A stretch of 64,000 nt of DNA, taken from assembly GCA_035274845.1 (NCBI GenBank), contig DATENU010000004.1:1-64000 (forward strand). Reading direction: 5' to 3'. Positions 17,810-26,417 of this stretch are shown here, piece after piece. This stretch comes from Chthoniobacterales bacterium (GTDB taxonomy: Bacteria > Verrucomicrobiota > Verrucomicrobiia > Chthoniobacterales > UBA10450). The notes beneath the pieces are model-generated. The model was not told the DNA's origin and did no database searches. It saw only the letters and a list, made by a program, of their open reading frames with translations. Within the stretch, counting starts at the first letter, position 1. Every line of letters starts with the position of its first letter. Made by a program: the position numbers and the translations under genes.

Positions 17810-19807
17810 ATGTGCGGCATTGCGGGAATGATCGATCTGGCGGGCCAGCGTCCCGTGCCCGAGGGAAGCATTCAACGGATGTCCCGGGCGCTGTTGCATC
17901 GCGGGCCCGATGAGGAGGGCTTCCTCATTCGGCCGGGACTCGGCCTGGCATCGCGTCGGCTGAGCATCGTCGGGTTGGCGGACGGCCAGCAGCCGATCTT
18001 CAATGAAGACCGGAGCGTCACGGTTGTTTTTAACGGGGAGCTGTTCGATTACGTCGAACGGCGGGACGAGCTCAGGGCGCGCGGACACCGGTTCGTCACT
18101 CATTGCGATACCGAAATCATCCCCCACTCGTGGGAAGATTACGGGGATCACATGTGGGAACACCTGCGGGGGCAATTCGCCATCGCGCTCTGGGATGAGA
18201 AACGACGGCAGCTCCAAATCGGACGCGATCGTTTCGGCATCGCGCCGCTTTTCTGGTCGCGGCAGGACGACTGGCTTCTTTTCGCATCCGAAATCAAGGG
18301 ATTGCTCGCTTCCGGCATGGTCCCGGCCCGGCCCGATCGGCGCGGGATCGATCACGTCTTCACCTTTTCAGCGGTGCCCGGTCCGCGAACCTGTTTCGAG
18401 GGCGTCCAACTTCTCACCGCCGGGCATTGCCTGAGGATTACTCCCGCCAACGGGAACGGCGCGGGTCCGGTGGTGGAAGAGCGGGCGTTTTGGGAGATGG
18501 ATTTTCCGGATCAGGGTTCGGAGGAACGGGGGGACGATCCGAAGCGACTTGTGGACGAATTCGAGAGGATCTTGCTCCAGGCGGTCGAGGAGCGATTGCG
18601 AGCGGATGTTCCAGTGGGCGCCTATCTTTCCGGCGGCGTCGATTCAAGCATGATCGTGGCGCTGGCCTGCCATCTTAAAGGGCCGGCCATCAATACCTAC
18701 ACCGTCCGCGTGCATGAACCCGAGCTCGATGAGCTCGATGCGGCCAGCCTTTCGGCGCGGCACATCGGCGCCAAGCCGCCGATCGTCCAGGATTTTCGCG
18801 ACGAAGACGCGCTGGCAACTTATCCAAAATTGATCACCGCCGCCGAGGCACCGGTGATCGACACCGCCTGCGCCGCCCTTCTCCAGCTCTCCGGACGAGT
18901 CCACAGTTGCGGACAAAAAGTTGTGCTCACCGGCGAAGGTGCGGACGAATGGCTGGTCGGCTATCCCTGGTACAAGGCGGCGAAGCTCCTGGGGTATCTC
19001 GACCTGATTCCCGGTCTTGGGCTTAGTCATGCCGCCCGCAATGCCTATCTCCGCCTGAACAAGGTCCCTCATTTTCCCAACGCCTGGCGACGCGAAGTTG
19101 AGAATTCCGTCGGTGGACAGAACGCCTGGATCGACGCCTACGGAATGCTCGCGATTTCGAAGTTACGGTTCTACAGCGACTCAATGCACGAAGCGATCGG
19201 CCCGACGAATCCGTGGACTGAATTAAATTTCCCGCTGGAGCGCGCCAAGCGATGGGCGCCGCTTCATCGCGGGGTCTGGGTTGCCGCCCGTGTCCTTTTG
19301 GCCGGGCACCTCCTCCAGGCCAAGGGCGACCGCGTCGCAATGCATTCTTCCGTCGAAGTGCGCTACCCGTTCCTCGACGAAGACGTCTTCGATTTTCTGG
19401 CGAAGCTGCACCCAAGCTGGCGGCTGCGCGGGTTCCGGGACAAACACCTGCTGCGTCTGTTGGCGGAACGTTGGGTGCCGAAATCGGTGGCACGCCGCCA
19501 CAAGGTGATCTTCCGGGCGCCTCTGGACAGCTTTCATATGGAACCGGAGCCGCCGTTTGTCGCGCAGCTATTGAGCGAGGAATCGCTGCGTAAGACCGGC
19601 TATTTCGATCCCGCCGCCGTGGCTCGCTGGCGGACCGACTTCCGCAAAATGCGGGCCGGTTCGCTGCCGCGCCTTTCGGTTGAGATGGGTCTGATGGCGG
19701 TCGCGGGGACGCAACTCTGGCACCATCTCTTCATGGGCGGCGGGCTGGCGGATTTGCCGCAGTGGTCCGCGGTGCCAACGCCTGCGGCGGTCGAAGCCGG
19801 CGCGTGA
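17810..19807 (+). CDS. asnB: asparagine synthetase (glutamine-hydrolysing)
   Basis: 665 residues. The N-terminal Ntn glutaminase domain starts MCGIAG with Cys2 as nucleophile once Met is removed, and has the RRLSIVG and NGELFDY motifs (residues 1-~200). The synthetase domain has the ATP pyrophosphatase P-loop SGGVDSSM near residue 275 and VLTGEGADEW near residue 375, and runs to ~630. It amidates a carboxylate, normally aspartate, using glutamine and ATP. It is divergent from the PKS operon with 216 bases between, so it might amidate the PKS product or supply asparagine for it; a housekeeping role is equally possible. Confidence 0.9.
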   Translation: MCGIAGMIDLAGQRPVPEGSIQRMSRALLHRGPDEEGFLIRPGLGLASRRLSIVGLADGQQPIFNEDRSVTVVFNGELFDYVERRDELRARGHRFVTHCDTEIIPHSWEDYGDHMWEHLRGQFAIALWDEKRRQLQIGRDRFGIAPLFWSRQDDWLLFASEIKGLLASGMVPARPDRRGIDHVFTFSAVPGPRTCFEGVQLLTAGHCLRITPANGNGAGPVVEERAFWEMDFPDQGSEERGDDPKRLVDEFERILLQAVEERLRADVPVGAYLSGGVDSSMIVALACHLKGPAINTYTVRVHEPELDELDAASLSARHIGAKPPIVQDFRDEDALATYPKLITAAEAPVIDTACAALLQLSGRVHSCGQKVVLTGEGADEWLVGYPWYKAAKLLGYLDLIPGLGLSHAARNAYLRLNKVPHFPNAWRREVENSVGGQNAWIDAYGMLAISKLRFYSDSMHEAIGPTNPWTELNFPLERAKRWAPLHRGVWVAARVLLAGHLLQAKGDRVAMHSSVEVRYPFLDEDVFDFLAKLHPSWRLRGFRDKHLLRLLAERWVPKSVARRHKVIFRAPLDSFHMEPEPPFVAQLLSEESLRKTGYFDPAAVARWRTDFRKMRAGSLPRLSVEMGLMAVAGTQLWHHLFMGGGLADLPQWSAVPTPAAVEAGA

Positions 19808-19808
19808 C

Positions 19809-20573
19809 CTAGAGTTTCGCCAGGGTCTCCCGCGCGCGTTGTTTTGTTTCGGGATCGTCTTTCTCGGCGTCGGGCATTCCGAGGCCTTTGTTGATCAATT
19901 CCCGCGCTTCGTCTTTTCTGCCCATTTGGCCGTAAATCCGCCCGAGCTCGATGTAGTGCATGAGCCGTTTGGGATTAAGCTCGATCGCTTTTTTCATGTC
20001 TCGCTCGGCTTCCTCGAATGAGCCCTTCGGCAGCTGGCCGTAAACCAGTCCGGCCAGAAATCGCTTTGCTCCGCTGATCTCCGCCAGGACACGGTTCCAT
20101 CGGCCGAGAATATGCCAGGCGTTGTCGTTGCGCGGATCGATCGCCAGCGCCTTGTCTACCGAATCCTTGATGCGGGGAGAGGCAGAGACTTGTTCTTTGG
20201 TGGGCAGGAACGGCAGCATTTTTCCGAGGGTGATCGCGGGCGCGAGCTGCGCGTCGCAGTCCTTTGGTCCGCAGGCCGCGGCTCGCTCGGAATAATCGAG
20301 CGCGAGGTGCCCAAGTCGCAGTTTTTCCTTGGTATCCTCCGCGTCTGTCATCAGATAGCGATATTGCCGGGCAATCCGGACGAGCAGGTCCGGATTCTTC
20401 GGTTCCAGCTTTTCGGCCGCCAGATAGAGCGGCAACGCCTCGCTCGCCTGGAATTTTCGGTCGAACACCCTGCCTTTGTCGATCAGGCTGTCGGCCGATT
20501 CCGCGGCGGAAGCGATCTTGACCAATAAGAGCACGAAAACAACGGCCAGAATGCGGTGGATTAGAGACTTCAT
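19809..20573 (-). CDS. exported TPR protein resembling regulator of microtubule dynamics (RMDN) type
   Basis: 254 residues with an N-terminal signal peptide (LAVVFVLLLVKIASAAE). Helical repeats follow: EALPLYLAAEKLEPKNPDLL, AAACGPKDCDAQL, ALAIDPRNDNAWHILGRWN and AIELNPKRLMHYIELGRIY, the spacing seen in RMDN-type TPR proteins. The WHILGRWN segment is characteristic. Exported and probably a periplasmic scaffold; no enzymatic residues are evident. Transcribed toward asnB with only one base between the stops. A TTG codon precedes the chosen ATG. Confidence 0.75.
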   Translation of the reverse strand: MKSLIHRILAVVFVLLLVKIASAAESADSLIDKGRVFDRKFQASEALPLYLAAEKLEPKNPDLLVRIARQYRYLMTDAEDTKEKLRLGHLALDYSERAAACGPKDCDAQLAPAITLGKMLPFLPTKEQVSASPRIKDSVDKALAIDPRNDNAWHILGRWNRVLAEISGAKRFLAGLVYGQLPKGSFEEAERDMKKAIELNPKRLMHYIELGRIYGQMGRKDEARELINKGLGMPDAEKDDPETKQRARETLAKL

Positions 20574-20743
20574 CAAAGTACCTGCAGCAACAGTAGACGC
20601 TCTTGAGATTCGTTTGTGCGCGAATTCTTGGCCGGTATTCGATCGGGAGCGCTCTTATTCAGACGGTACATCGAGGCGCAATGTTCAATTCCAAATTCCT
20701 GGCCGGACGGGGCCAGCCACCGGCCCGCCCACGAATCACCTGT

Positions 20744-21313
20744 ATGAAGACAAACATTACGAAAATTGGCGCGGCTTTGCTCGCCATTGGACTTTGCCTC
20801 GCGTCGCCCGGGGCCTTCGCGCAGACGACCACGACTGTGACGACATCGAACGGCGCTTTCACAGAATACGTGCCCAATTCGCAGACCGTCGTGGTTAGAA
20901 CCGAAACCAATTCGACTCCGTTGCGCTACACCGTTACCAAGCAAACGACGATTGTGGATGAAGCCGGCGCGCCGGTGGCAATCGAACGGATTTCGCCCGG
21001 TAGCCAGCTCGCCGTCGATTACAGTGGCTCAGGGGAGCGCCTGGTCGCCTCGCGGATCGTGGTCCGTAAACCCGTCGCTGTGACTGCTCCGGTGACGACA
21101 ACTGTCCCGGTGACCACCACCGCGCCGGCAGTGAGTGAAAAGCAAACCACCACGACGACGACAACGACGACAGCTCCCCTGACGCGTGAGGAAAAACACG
21201 CGGTTAAAGAGGCTCGCAAAGAGCGCAAGGAGGAAATGAAAGATGAGATCGAGCGCAAGAAAGACGCCTTGGAGAAGGCCAAGGATAAGCTCGATGATGA
21301 TGACGACGATTAG
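20744..21313 (+). CDS. exported protein with Thr-rich linker and charged, poly-Asp C-terminus
   Basis: 189 residues from an ATG that begins a clean signal peptide (IGAALLAIGLCLASPGAFA). The frame runs 47 codons further upstream, but that part has no sense. The mature part has a beta-like domain (residues ~25-110: VVVRTETNSTPLRYTVTKQ), a threonine/proline linker with nine consecutive threonines, and a highly charged helix (ERKKDALEKAKDKL) ending in six aspartates. Function unknown. The strongly charged C-terminus suggests metal or polycation binding, a guess from composition only. Confidence 0.7.
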   Translation: MKTNITKIGAALLAIGLCLASPGAFAQTTTTVTTSNGAFTEYVPNSQTVVVRTETNSTPLRYTVTKQTTIVDEAGAPVAIERISPGSQLAVDYSGSGERLVASRIVVRKPVAVTAPVTTTVPVTTTAPAVSEKQTTTTTTTTTAPLTREEKHAVKEARKERKEEMKDEIERKKDALEKAKDKLDDDDDD

Positions 21314-21346
21314 TCGCCGTTTCGTTCGCGGATTTTGACAGTCTAG

Positions 21347-21374
21347 AAACCCGCGGATTTACCCCCGCGGGTTT
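21347..21374. terminator. bidirectional intrinsic terminator
   Basis: A perfect 10-bp stem AAACCCGCGG / CCGCGGGTTT with an 8-base loop is followed by TTCTTC on the plus strand, 33 bases after the stop of the exported protein gene. On the minus strand it overlaps the last codons of the amidase gene (Asn-Pro-Arg-Gly), so it can serve both convergent genes. Confidence 0.75.
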
Positions 21375-22726
21375 TTCTTCGTCGTCCCAGGCGGCGCATT
21401 CTTGACCGCCGTACTTTCGCCCGTGCCTCTCGACCCTATCACCGCCTCGCGTCCATTCACCGCTTCTTCCACAATTCTCCCTGCATTCAAGAGCTGCGCT
21501 TCGGATAACCGCGGACCGACCAGTTGCAAACTGGTAAGCGGAACGCGGAATCGGTGGGTGGCCGGAATCGGCATCGCGAGGGCCGGGTTGCCGGCGAAAT
21601 TCACGGCGACGGTGTTCTGGAGCTGAAGGACACGCGCGTCGAGAACGCCTATACCCAGGTTGAGCAAGGGAAGCAGCGGCGGCGCTTTTTGAAGGGTGGG
21701 TAGGGCGACGATATCGACCTTCTGGAAAACGTTATCCAGCGTTTGCTGCCATGCGCTCCGCCTCCTTAACGCCGCAGAGGTGTTCGTGAGTTGGCCAGCC
21801 GTGATGATGTTCTTCGTTCGAGCCGATACTCCGGGCGCCAGGAGAAGCCCCGCATTGGTCGATCCGGCACCGCCCGCGGCAACGGTGTTGCCGTCGGCCT
21901 TCGCCGCGTCCCATTTCTGGCGGAACTGATCGTCCAGTTGCACGATCTGGAATCCGGCCTTGGCCAATGCTTCGTCAATTGCCTTGTCGATCTCGGGATC
22001 AGTTCCTTGCAGCTTCAGGCGTCCAACCCGGATGCTGCTGCCGGTTGGCCTGGCCGCTTTGGCAGATGCATATCGGCCGGAAAACCCGTCCTGGAGAAGG
22101 TCCATTCCCTGCACGGTGCGAGCGATATCCTTTCCCATTGGGCCGACCGTATCCAGGTGTTTGGGCTCCACCGGATAGATGCCCTTGATTGAAATCAGAC
22201 CGAACGTCGTTTTCAGACCGACGACGCCGCAGCAAGCGGCCGGGACCCGGATCGATCCTGCGGTATCGGTCCCGAAGGCTACGTCAGCCTCCCCGTTCGC
22301 CACTGCGACAGCACTTCCCGACGAGGATCCACCGGGAATCAGGATCCGCCTCATCGGATTCCTGGGGGTCCCGTAATATTCATTCATGCCGGAAGGCGCT
22401 ACCGCGAATTCGGTCATGTTCGTCTTCCCAACAATCTGAACATTGCGCCGGTGTGCGATGGCCAGGCAGGCCGCATCCGCTTTCGCGGGCGCGTGGGTTG
22501 AAGCAAAAAAATTCGAGCCGGCAGTCGTCACGACTCCCTGCATGTCGATGTTGTCCTTGATCGCCAGCCGCAGACGTTTGTCATTCGCATCGGCCGGGAA
22601 CCGCTTGATAAAGGCGCGATCGCCAGGGAGGTGGTGGGTAAACAGCGGCACCGCCGAACATCCGCTCAGCCAGCTCGCCAGGAAGACCGCGGTAATTCTA
22701 AGAAAAGGACTGAATTCTCGGACCAT
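21359..22726 (-). CDS. amidase-signature family lipoprotein
   Basis: 455 residues from an internal ATG that gives a lipoprotein signal (FLRITAVFLASWLSGC, lipobox LSGC). The amidase-signature Ser-cisSer-Lys triad is present: Lys in AIKDNIDM, cis-Ser in GGSSSGSA, and the nucleophile Ser in DTAGSIRVPAA. It should hydrolyse an amide in the periplasm at the inner leaflet of the outer membrane or on the inner membrane; the substrate is unknown. GatA-like glutaminyl-tRNA amidotransferase activity is ruled out by export. The upstream 13 codons of the open frame (from 22765) are considered untranslated. Confidence 0.85.
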   Translation of the reverse strand: MVREFSPFLRITAVFLASWLSGCSAVPLFTHHLPGDRAFIKRFPADANDKRLRLAIKDNIDMQGVVTTAGSNFFASTHAPAKADAACLAIAHRRNVQIVGKTNMTEFAVAPSGMNEYYGTPRNPMRRILIPGGSSSGSAVAVANGEADVAFGTDTAGSIRVPAACCGVVGLKTTFGLISIKGIYPVEPKHLDTVGPMGKDIARTVQGMDLLQDGFSGRYASAKAARPTGSSIRVGRLKLQGTDPEIDKAIDEALAKAGFQIVQLDDQFRQKWDAAKADGNTVAAGGAGSTNAGLLLAPGVSARTKNIITAGQLTNTSAALRRRSAWQQTLDNVFQKVDIVALPTLQKAPPLLPLLNLGIGVLDARVLQLQNTVAVNFAGNPALAMPIPATHRFRVPLTSLQLVGPRLSEAQLLNAGRIVEEAVNGREAVIGSRGTGESTAVKNAPPGTTKKNPRG

Positions 22727-22809
22727 GATGCGCGCACTAAACAGCACGCCGTTCGGGCGCGCCACAACGGATTCGGAGCGCTAGCCAACAACGGCCGCCA
22801 GCCACGGCG

Positions 22810-23694
22810 CTATTGGTGATAGGCGCTGGCGATTTTGCCCGGATTATACGGCACCTGGCCCACGGCGGGCGCATAAACAAAGACCTTCCGGTCCTTCTTT
22901 TCGTCGACCGGCTCGAGAAGCAGGCCCTTGTAGCGGGGCTTCGTGCTGTATTCGATCAGGACGCGAGCAGTCCCATTGAATCCCCACATCTTGAGACCAG
23001 TTCCCAAAAAACCGCCCTTTGGAAAAATCTCGTCCAAACCGGCCATGGCGTGAAAGCAACTGATGGCGACTTTATCTTTTTGATACATCCGATCGTCAGC
23101 GCGGTATTGGATGGTTCCGCTTTCGAGCAACTCCTTGCGTTTAACCCCCAGATCGAAACCCGGCTTCCGAATTTCGTACGGGCCCCACATCGCGACCGCA
23201 TTCTTCGCGCCCACCGCGAGTTTGATCGTGTCTTCGAGATTAAAGTTTCGGCCCTCCGAGATCGGACATTGATTTTTCGAGGCGAACAACCGGGCGCCCG
23301 GACCTTTAAAGACGCATAGGTTGGGATTCTCGAGAAAATCAGCCGGGAGCCAGCTGATGGTGAAGGCCTCAAATTCGCGATTCTTGTATTTTCCCTGAAC
23401 CAGGCCCTCGGTTTCCTTGGGTTGTTTGTCGTCCGCGAACACTCGAATGACGGTGATGAAGGAATGCGAGAATTCGGGGTGATTTCCGTCGTCCTGGTAG
23501 GCGAACGGAATCATGAAATAGCGCTCGCTCGTCAGCGTGCCTTCGCCGAGCCGCGGAGCGATTGTGCCCTTGATTCGATCTACGATCTGCTTGTAGAGCG
23601 GCACATCGTAGCGCGAAAAATCGACATCGCGTTGGGCGAAGGCGAACCGCGGTATCAGGACAAGCCCAAGAAAAAGGATGATTCTAAAGTGCAC
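22810..23694 (-). CDS. exported protein of unknown function
   Basis: 294 residues from a GTG that begins a signal peptide (IILFLGLVLIPRFAFAQ); the frame continues to an ATG at 23784, which would leave only 14 bases to the divergent sigma-factor start. The mature protein has few cysteines, many aromatic residues and motifs such as YFMIPFAYQDDGNHPEF, NAVAMWGPYEIRKPGF and FHAMAGLDEIFPKGGF. I recognise no family. It is divergent from the ECF sigma gene, so it may share regulation with it. Confidence 0.65.
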   Translation of the reverse strand: MHFRIILFLGLVLIPRFAFAQRDVDFSRYDVPLYKQIVDRIKGTIAPRLGEGTLTSERYFMIPFAYQDDGNHPEFSHSFITVIRVFADDKQPKETEGLVQGKYKNREFEAFTISWLPADFLENPNLCVFKGPGARLFASKNQCPISEGRNFNLEDTIKLAVGAKNAVAMWGPYEIRKPGFDLGVKRKELLESGTIQYRADDRMYQKDKVAISCFHAMAGLDEIFPKGGFLGTGLKMWGFNGTARVLIEYSTKPRYKGLLLEPVDEKKDRKVFVYAPAVGQVPYNPGKIASAYHQ

Positions 23695-23798
23695 GCCGTC
23701 GAAATTACCAAGCAAACAATTTGATTGGAAGAGCTTACTTAAACGACCGGTAAAATTATTGACGTTCCAGACGCCCGCCCCCATCCTCTTTTTCCTTT

Positions 23799-24479
23799 AT
23801 GCCGGTCGAAGCTGTTTCGCGTCACGAGGAGGATCTCGCTTTTGTCCAGCGCGTCCTGGCGATTGACGCTTCCGCGGCCGCGGAGTTGCGCCGGCGCTAC
23901 CACGGAAAGCTGGTCGGAGTCCTGCGCTCTCGAGGAGCCACCCAAACGGAAGCGGAAGATCTGGTGGCCGACCTTTGGACCGATTGCTTTGCGGCGCGCG
24001 AGAATCGCCCGACGCTGCTGAACAAATACCAGGGTCGTTGCGCGTTGGAATCGTGGCTTCTCACGGTCGCTACTCACCGTCTGGTCGATCTGAAACGACG
24101 ACAGAGCTTTCGAGTCGAGGTTCCGGCCGCGACGCCAGAATCGCCCGAGGACTTCTTTGACCGCAGACCGCAGCCGGAAAAGCCGACTAGTGAAAAGCAT
24201 CTTCTTCAGCTGCTTCGCCAGGCGATTCAGTCCGCTTTTGCGAAACAGGAACCGGAAGCCGTCCTCATGTTGAAGCTGGTCCATCTCCATCAGGTGAGCC
24301 AGCGCGAGCTGGCCCGCATGTGGGGATGGCATGAATCAAAGATTAGCCGCACCCTGGATGTCACTCGCCAGAACGTGGCGCGCATTATCCTCGCTGAAAC
24401 GAAAAAGGTGGATCCATGGCTGGAGCTGCGCTGGGAGGATTTTGTGGAGCTTTGCGCGAGCTCTTCGGATGTTTTTTAG
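23799..24479 (+). CDS. ECF-type RNA polymerase sigma factor
   Basis: 226 residues. Region sigma-2 lies at ~30-100 (YHGKLVGVLRSRGATQTEAEDLVADLW, GRCALESWLLTVATHRLVDLKRR) and sigma-4 at ~140-205 with a helix-turn-helix (VSQRELARMWGWHESKISRTL). Lengths match ECF sigma factors. It is the first gene of a plus-strand cluster (small acidic protein, GAF protein, subtilase). No transmembrane anti-sigma factor is visible; the 79-residue protein that follows may fill that role. Confidence 0.88.
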   Translation: MPVEAVSRHEEDLAFVQRVLAIDASAAAELRRRYHGKLVGVLRSRGATQTEAEDLVADLWTDCFAARENRPTLLNKYQGRCALESWLLTVATHRLVDLKRRQSFRVEVPAATPESPEDFFDRRPQPEKPTSEKHLLQLLRQAIQSAFAKQEPEAVLMLKLVHLHQVSQRELARMWGWHESKISRTLDVTRQNVARIILAETKKVDPWLELRWEDFVELCASSSDVF

Positions 24480-24640
24480 CGACGGAAAGATAATTTCGCA
24501 AAATGCGCCGCCTGATGAGTCTTAAAGGAGAGCTAAAACAACGGGATGCCGCCGGATGAATCTCATCGCGCCGCTCCCGCTCGTGGGCTCCCAATATGAA
24601 CTGACACGTTTTTCCAAACTTATTTTGTTTTGACCGCTCT

Positions 24641-24880
24641 TTGCCTGTGAATGATGATTTCAAAATTCTGTTGGAGTTCTTCGACGGCGACGTCCAGGAA
24701 GTTGCCGGGCGCTCGGCGCCCCCGATTACAGGAGAGCTTCAAGAGAGAATTGCCAGATTTGTCAGCGGGAAGTGCACCGAGGAAGAGCGGACCGAAATGA
24801 AAAAACTGCTTCAGGAAAAACCGCATTTGATTCCGGCCTTGGTCGCTGAAACCAAGGCGCTCAGGCAACCTCCGGAATGA
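24641..24880 (+). CDS. small acidic protein, possible anti-sigma partner
   Basis: 79 residues from a TTG (or a GTG two codons later). It has two helical segments: DDFKILLEFFDGDVQEVAG and ELQERIARFVSGKCTEEERTEMKKLLQEKP. The second resembles the short helical region of anti-sigma domains that precede zinc-finger or export segments, but there is no HXXXCXXC zinc motif and only one cysteine. It lies 160 bases after the sigma gene and overlaps the GAF gene by ATGA, so it belongs to the same cluster. Function unproven. Confidence 0.6.
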   Translation: MPVNDDFKILLEFFDGDVQEVAGRSAPPITGELQERIARFVSGKCTEEERTEMKKLLQEKPHLIPALVAETKALRQPPE

Positions 24881-25503
24881 AGCCTGCCACTCGCGCCAAT
24901 TTTCTGCCCGAGCCCCGCTTCGTTCCTCTGCGGCCCGCCCTCCAGGAACATCTCTCCAAGCTCGGCGCTGCGGTCACGCCGGATAATTTCCTGAGCATCT
25001 GCGACGAGATGCTGCTCAAGATTCTGCAGGAGACCTTTGCGCGAATCTCGGCCGACGAAGGCAGCATTTGGCTGCTGGACCCGGAGAAGGAAAATCTGGT
25101 GGTCGCTTACAATAGCGGGCCGAACTCGGATAAGATCATGGGGTTCAAGCAGCCAACCAGCAAGGGCATCATTAGCCTGGTCGTCGCCAGCGAGCATGCT
25201 TTCGTCGAGAACCAGGTCTATAAGAACGCCAAACATAGCGCCCTGCTCGACAACAAATTGCAAAAGACCACCTACGCGATGGTCGCCGTGCCATTCTATT
25301 TCCTCAATGAAGTGCGTGGAGTAATATCCTGCGTGCAGCTTCTCGACGTGGTGATCAAGGAAGGTGAGGCGTCCGCAACGGGAGAGACTCCAGCCGGCTT
25401 TGGACCGCCCGAGCTCAACGCCATCCAAACGATCGCGGCGGTGGTCAGAGACTTGATAGACTATCGGCTTCTCGGCACTGCTGTAGGATGGAACCGCCTC
25501 TAA
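24877..25503 (+). CDS. GAF-domain sensor protein
   Basis: 208 residues, a single GAF domain at ~40-195: SICDEMLLKILQETFARISA, DEGSIWLLDPEKENLVVAY, then KGIISLVVASEHAFVENQ and ALLDNKLQKTTYAMVAVPFY, the standard order of GAF strands. No output domain is attached. It therefore probably senses a small ligand and acts through a partner. The ATG overlaps the preceding stop (ATGA), and the subtilase start lies 16 bases inside its 3' end, so the three are strongly coupled. Confidence 0.82.
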   Translation: MKPATRANFLPEPRFVPLRPALQEHLSKLGAAVTPDNFLSICDEMLLKILQETFARISADEGSIWLLDPEKENLVVAYNSGPNSDKIMGFKQPTSKGIISLVVASEHAFVENQVYKNAKHSALLDNKLQKTTYAMVAVPFYFLNEVRGVISCVQLLDVVIKEGEASATGETPAGFGPPELNAIQTIAAVVRDLIDYRLLGTAVGWNRL

Positions 25504-26381
25504 CCCCAGATCCAAGTCCCTTCCGTCTGGAGGAAGCGCGGCGTGCCCTGGCAAAAGGCACCGGCAAAGGCGTGCGCGTGGCGGTGATCGACTCCGGAGT
25601 TGAAATTGACCATCCGGCCCTGGCCGGCCTTACCCTGCTCCACGATCTCCAGGTCGTGGACGCGGGCGTTCAAATCGAAGTGAAACCCGGCGATGGCGTG
25701 GATGTCTTCGGGCACGGCACCGCGGTGACAAGCGTGATCAAACGCATCGCCCCGGATGCCGAGATCGGGAGCTTCCGCGTTCTCGGGGCGAATCTCGGTT
25801 CTCGCACGGTAATTATTCGCGAAGGCGTCCGGCAGGCAATCGATCACGGGTATCGCGTTTTGAATTGCAGTTTCGGCTGTGGCTTGGCGGAACACATTTT
25901 TCAATACAAGGAATGGATCGACGAAGCCTATCTCAAGGGGATCCACATTATTTCCGCCTGTAACAATTACGATTTCACCACGCCGGAATGGCCCGGTTAC
26001 TTTCCAAGTGTGGTGACCGTGAACATGGCTCGCTTCGATGAGGATCACACTTTCTTCTATAAGCCGGGCCATCTCGTCGAATTCGCCGCGCGCGGGGTGG
26101 ATGTGACTCTGCCCTGGAACAACCACTCGTCGAAGGAAGTGACTGGCAGCAGTTTTGCCGCGCCGATCATGAGCGGCCTGGTCGCGCGGCTGATTTCGGA
26201 AATGCCGAACCTTGCGCCTCTCGAGGCCAAGTCGATCCTCCATCGTCTCGCGCTTCCGTGGCGCAGCGATGTCATGGCGCCTAACGTTGTCTCAGGCGCC
26301 ACTCCCGCGGCGGGCGGTGCCAAGGCTGGCAAACCTCCCCCTCAGGCGGCCCGGGCCGGCAAGCCTCCTCCATCAAGCTAA
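25488..26381 (+). CDS. cytoplasmic subtilisin-like (S8) serine protease
   Basis: 297 residues. The catalytic triad is intact: Asp35 (VAVIDSGVEIDHP), His76 (FGHGTAV) and Ser222 (GSSFAAP), with the oxyanion Asn in SACNN near 159. There is no signal peptide and no propeptide, unlike secreted subtilases, so it acts in the cytoplasm. It resembles the S8 proteases found with signalling or peptide-modification clusters. The C-terminal 30 residues are Ala/Gly/Pro/Lys-rich. The start overlaps the GAF gene by 16 nt. Plausible jobs are regulated proteolysis of the sigma/anti-sigma pair or of a peptide; both are inference. Confidence 0.9.
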   Translation: MEPPLTPDPSPFRLEEARRALAKGTGKGVRVAVIDSGVEIDHPALAGLTLLHDLQVVDAGVQIEVKPGDGVDVFGHGTAVTSVIKRIAPDAEIGSFRVLGANLGSRTVIIREGVRQAIDHGYRVLNCSFGCGLAEHIFQYKEWIDEAYLKGIHIISACNNYDFTTPEWPGYFPSVVTVNMARFDEDHTFFYKPGHLVEFAARGVDVTLPWNNHSSKEVTGSSFAAPIMSGLVARLISEMPNLAPLEAKSILHRLALPWRSDVMAPNVVSGATPAAGGAKAGKPPPQAARAGKPPPSS

Positions 26382-26417
26382 ACACTCGGAACGCACCCGG
26401 GTCCGTTCCTCTTACTG

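Noticed and set aside
21359-22726. GatA subunit of the tRNA amidotransferase.
   Set aside because: It carries a lipoprotein signal with lipobox and lacks neighbouring gatB/gatC, so an exported amidase is the better call.
22810-23784. The upstream ATG (23784) as start of the exported protein.
   Set aside because: It would bury the signal peptide 30 residues in and leave only 14 bases to the divergent sigma gene; the GTG at 23694 fits better.
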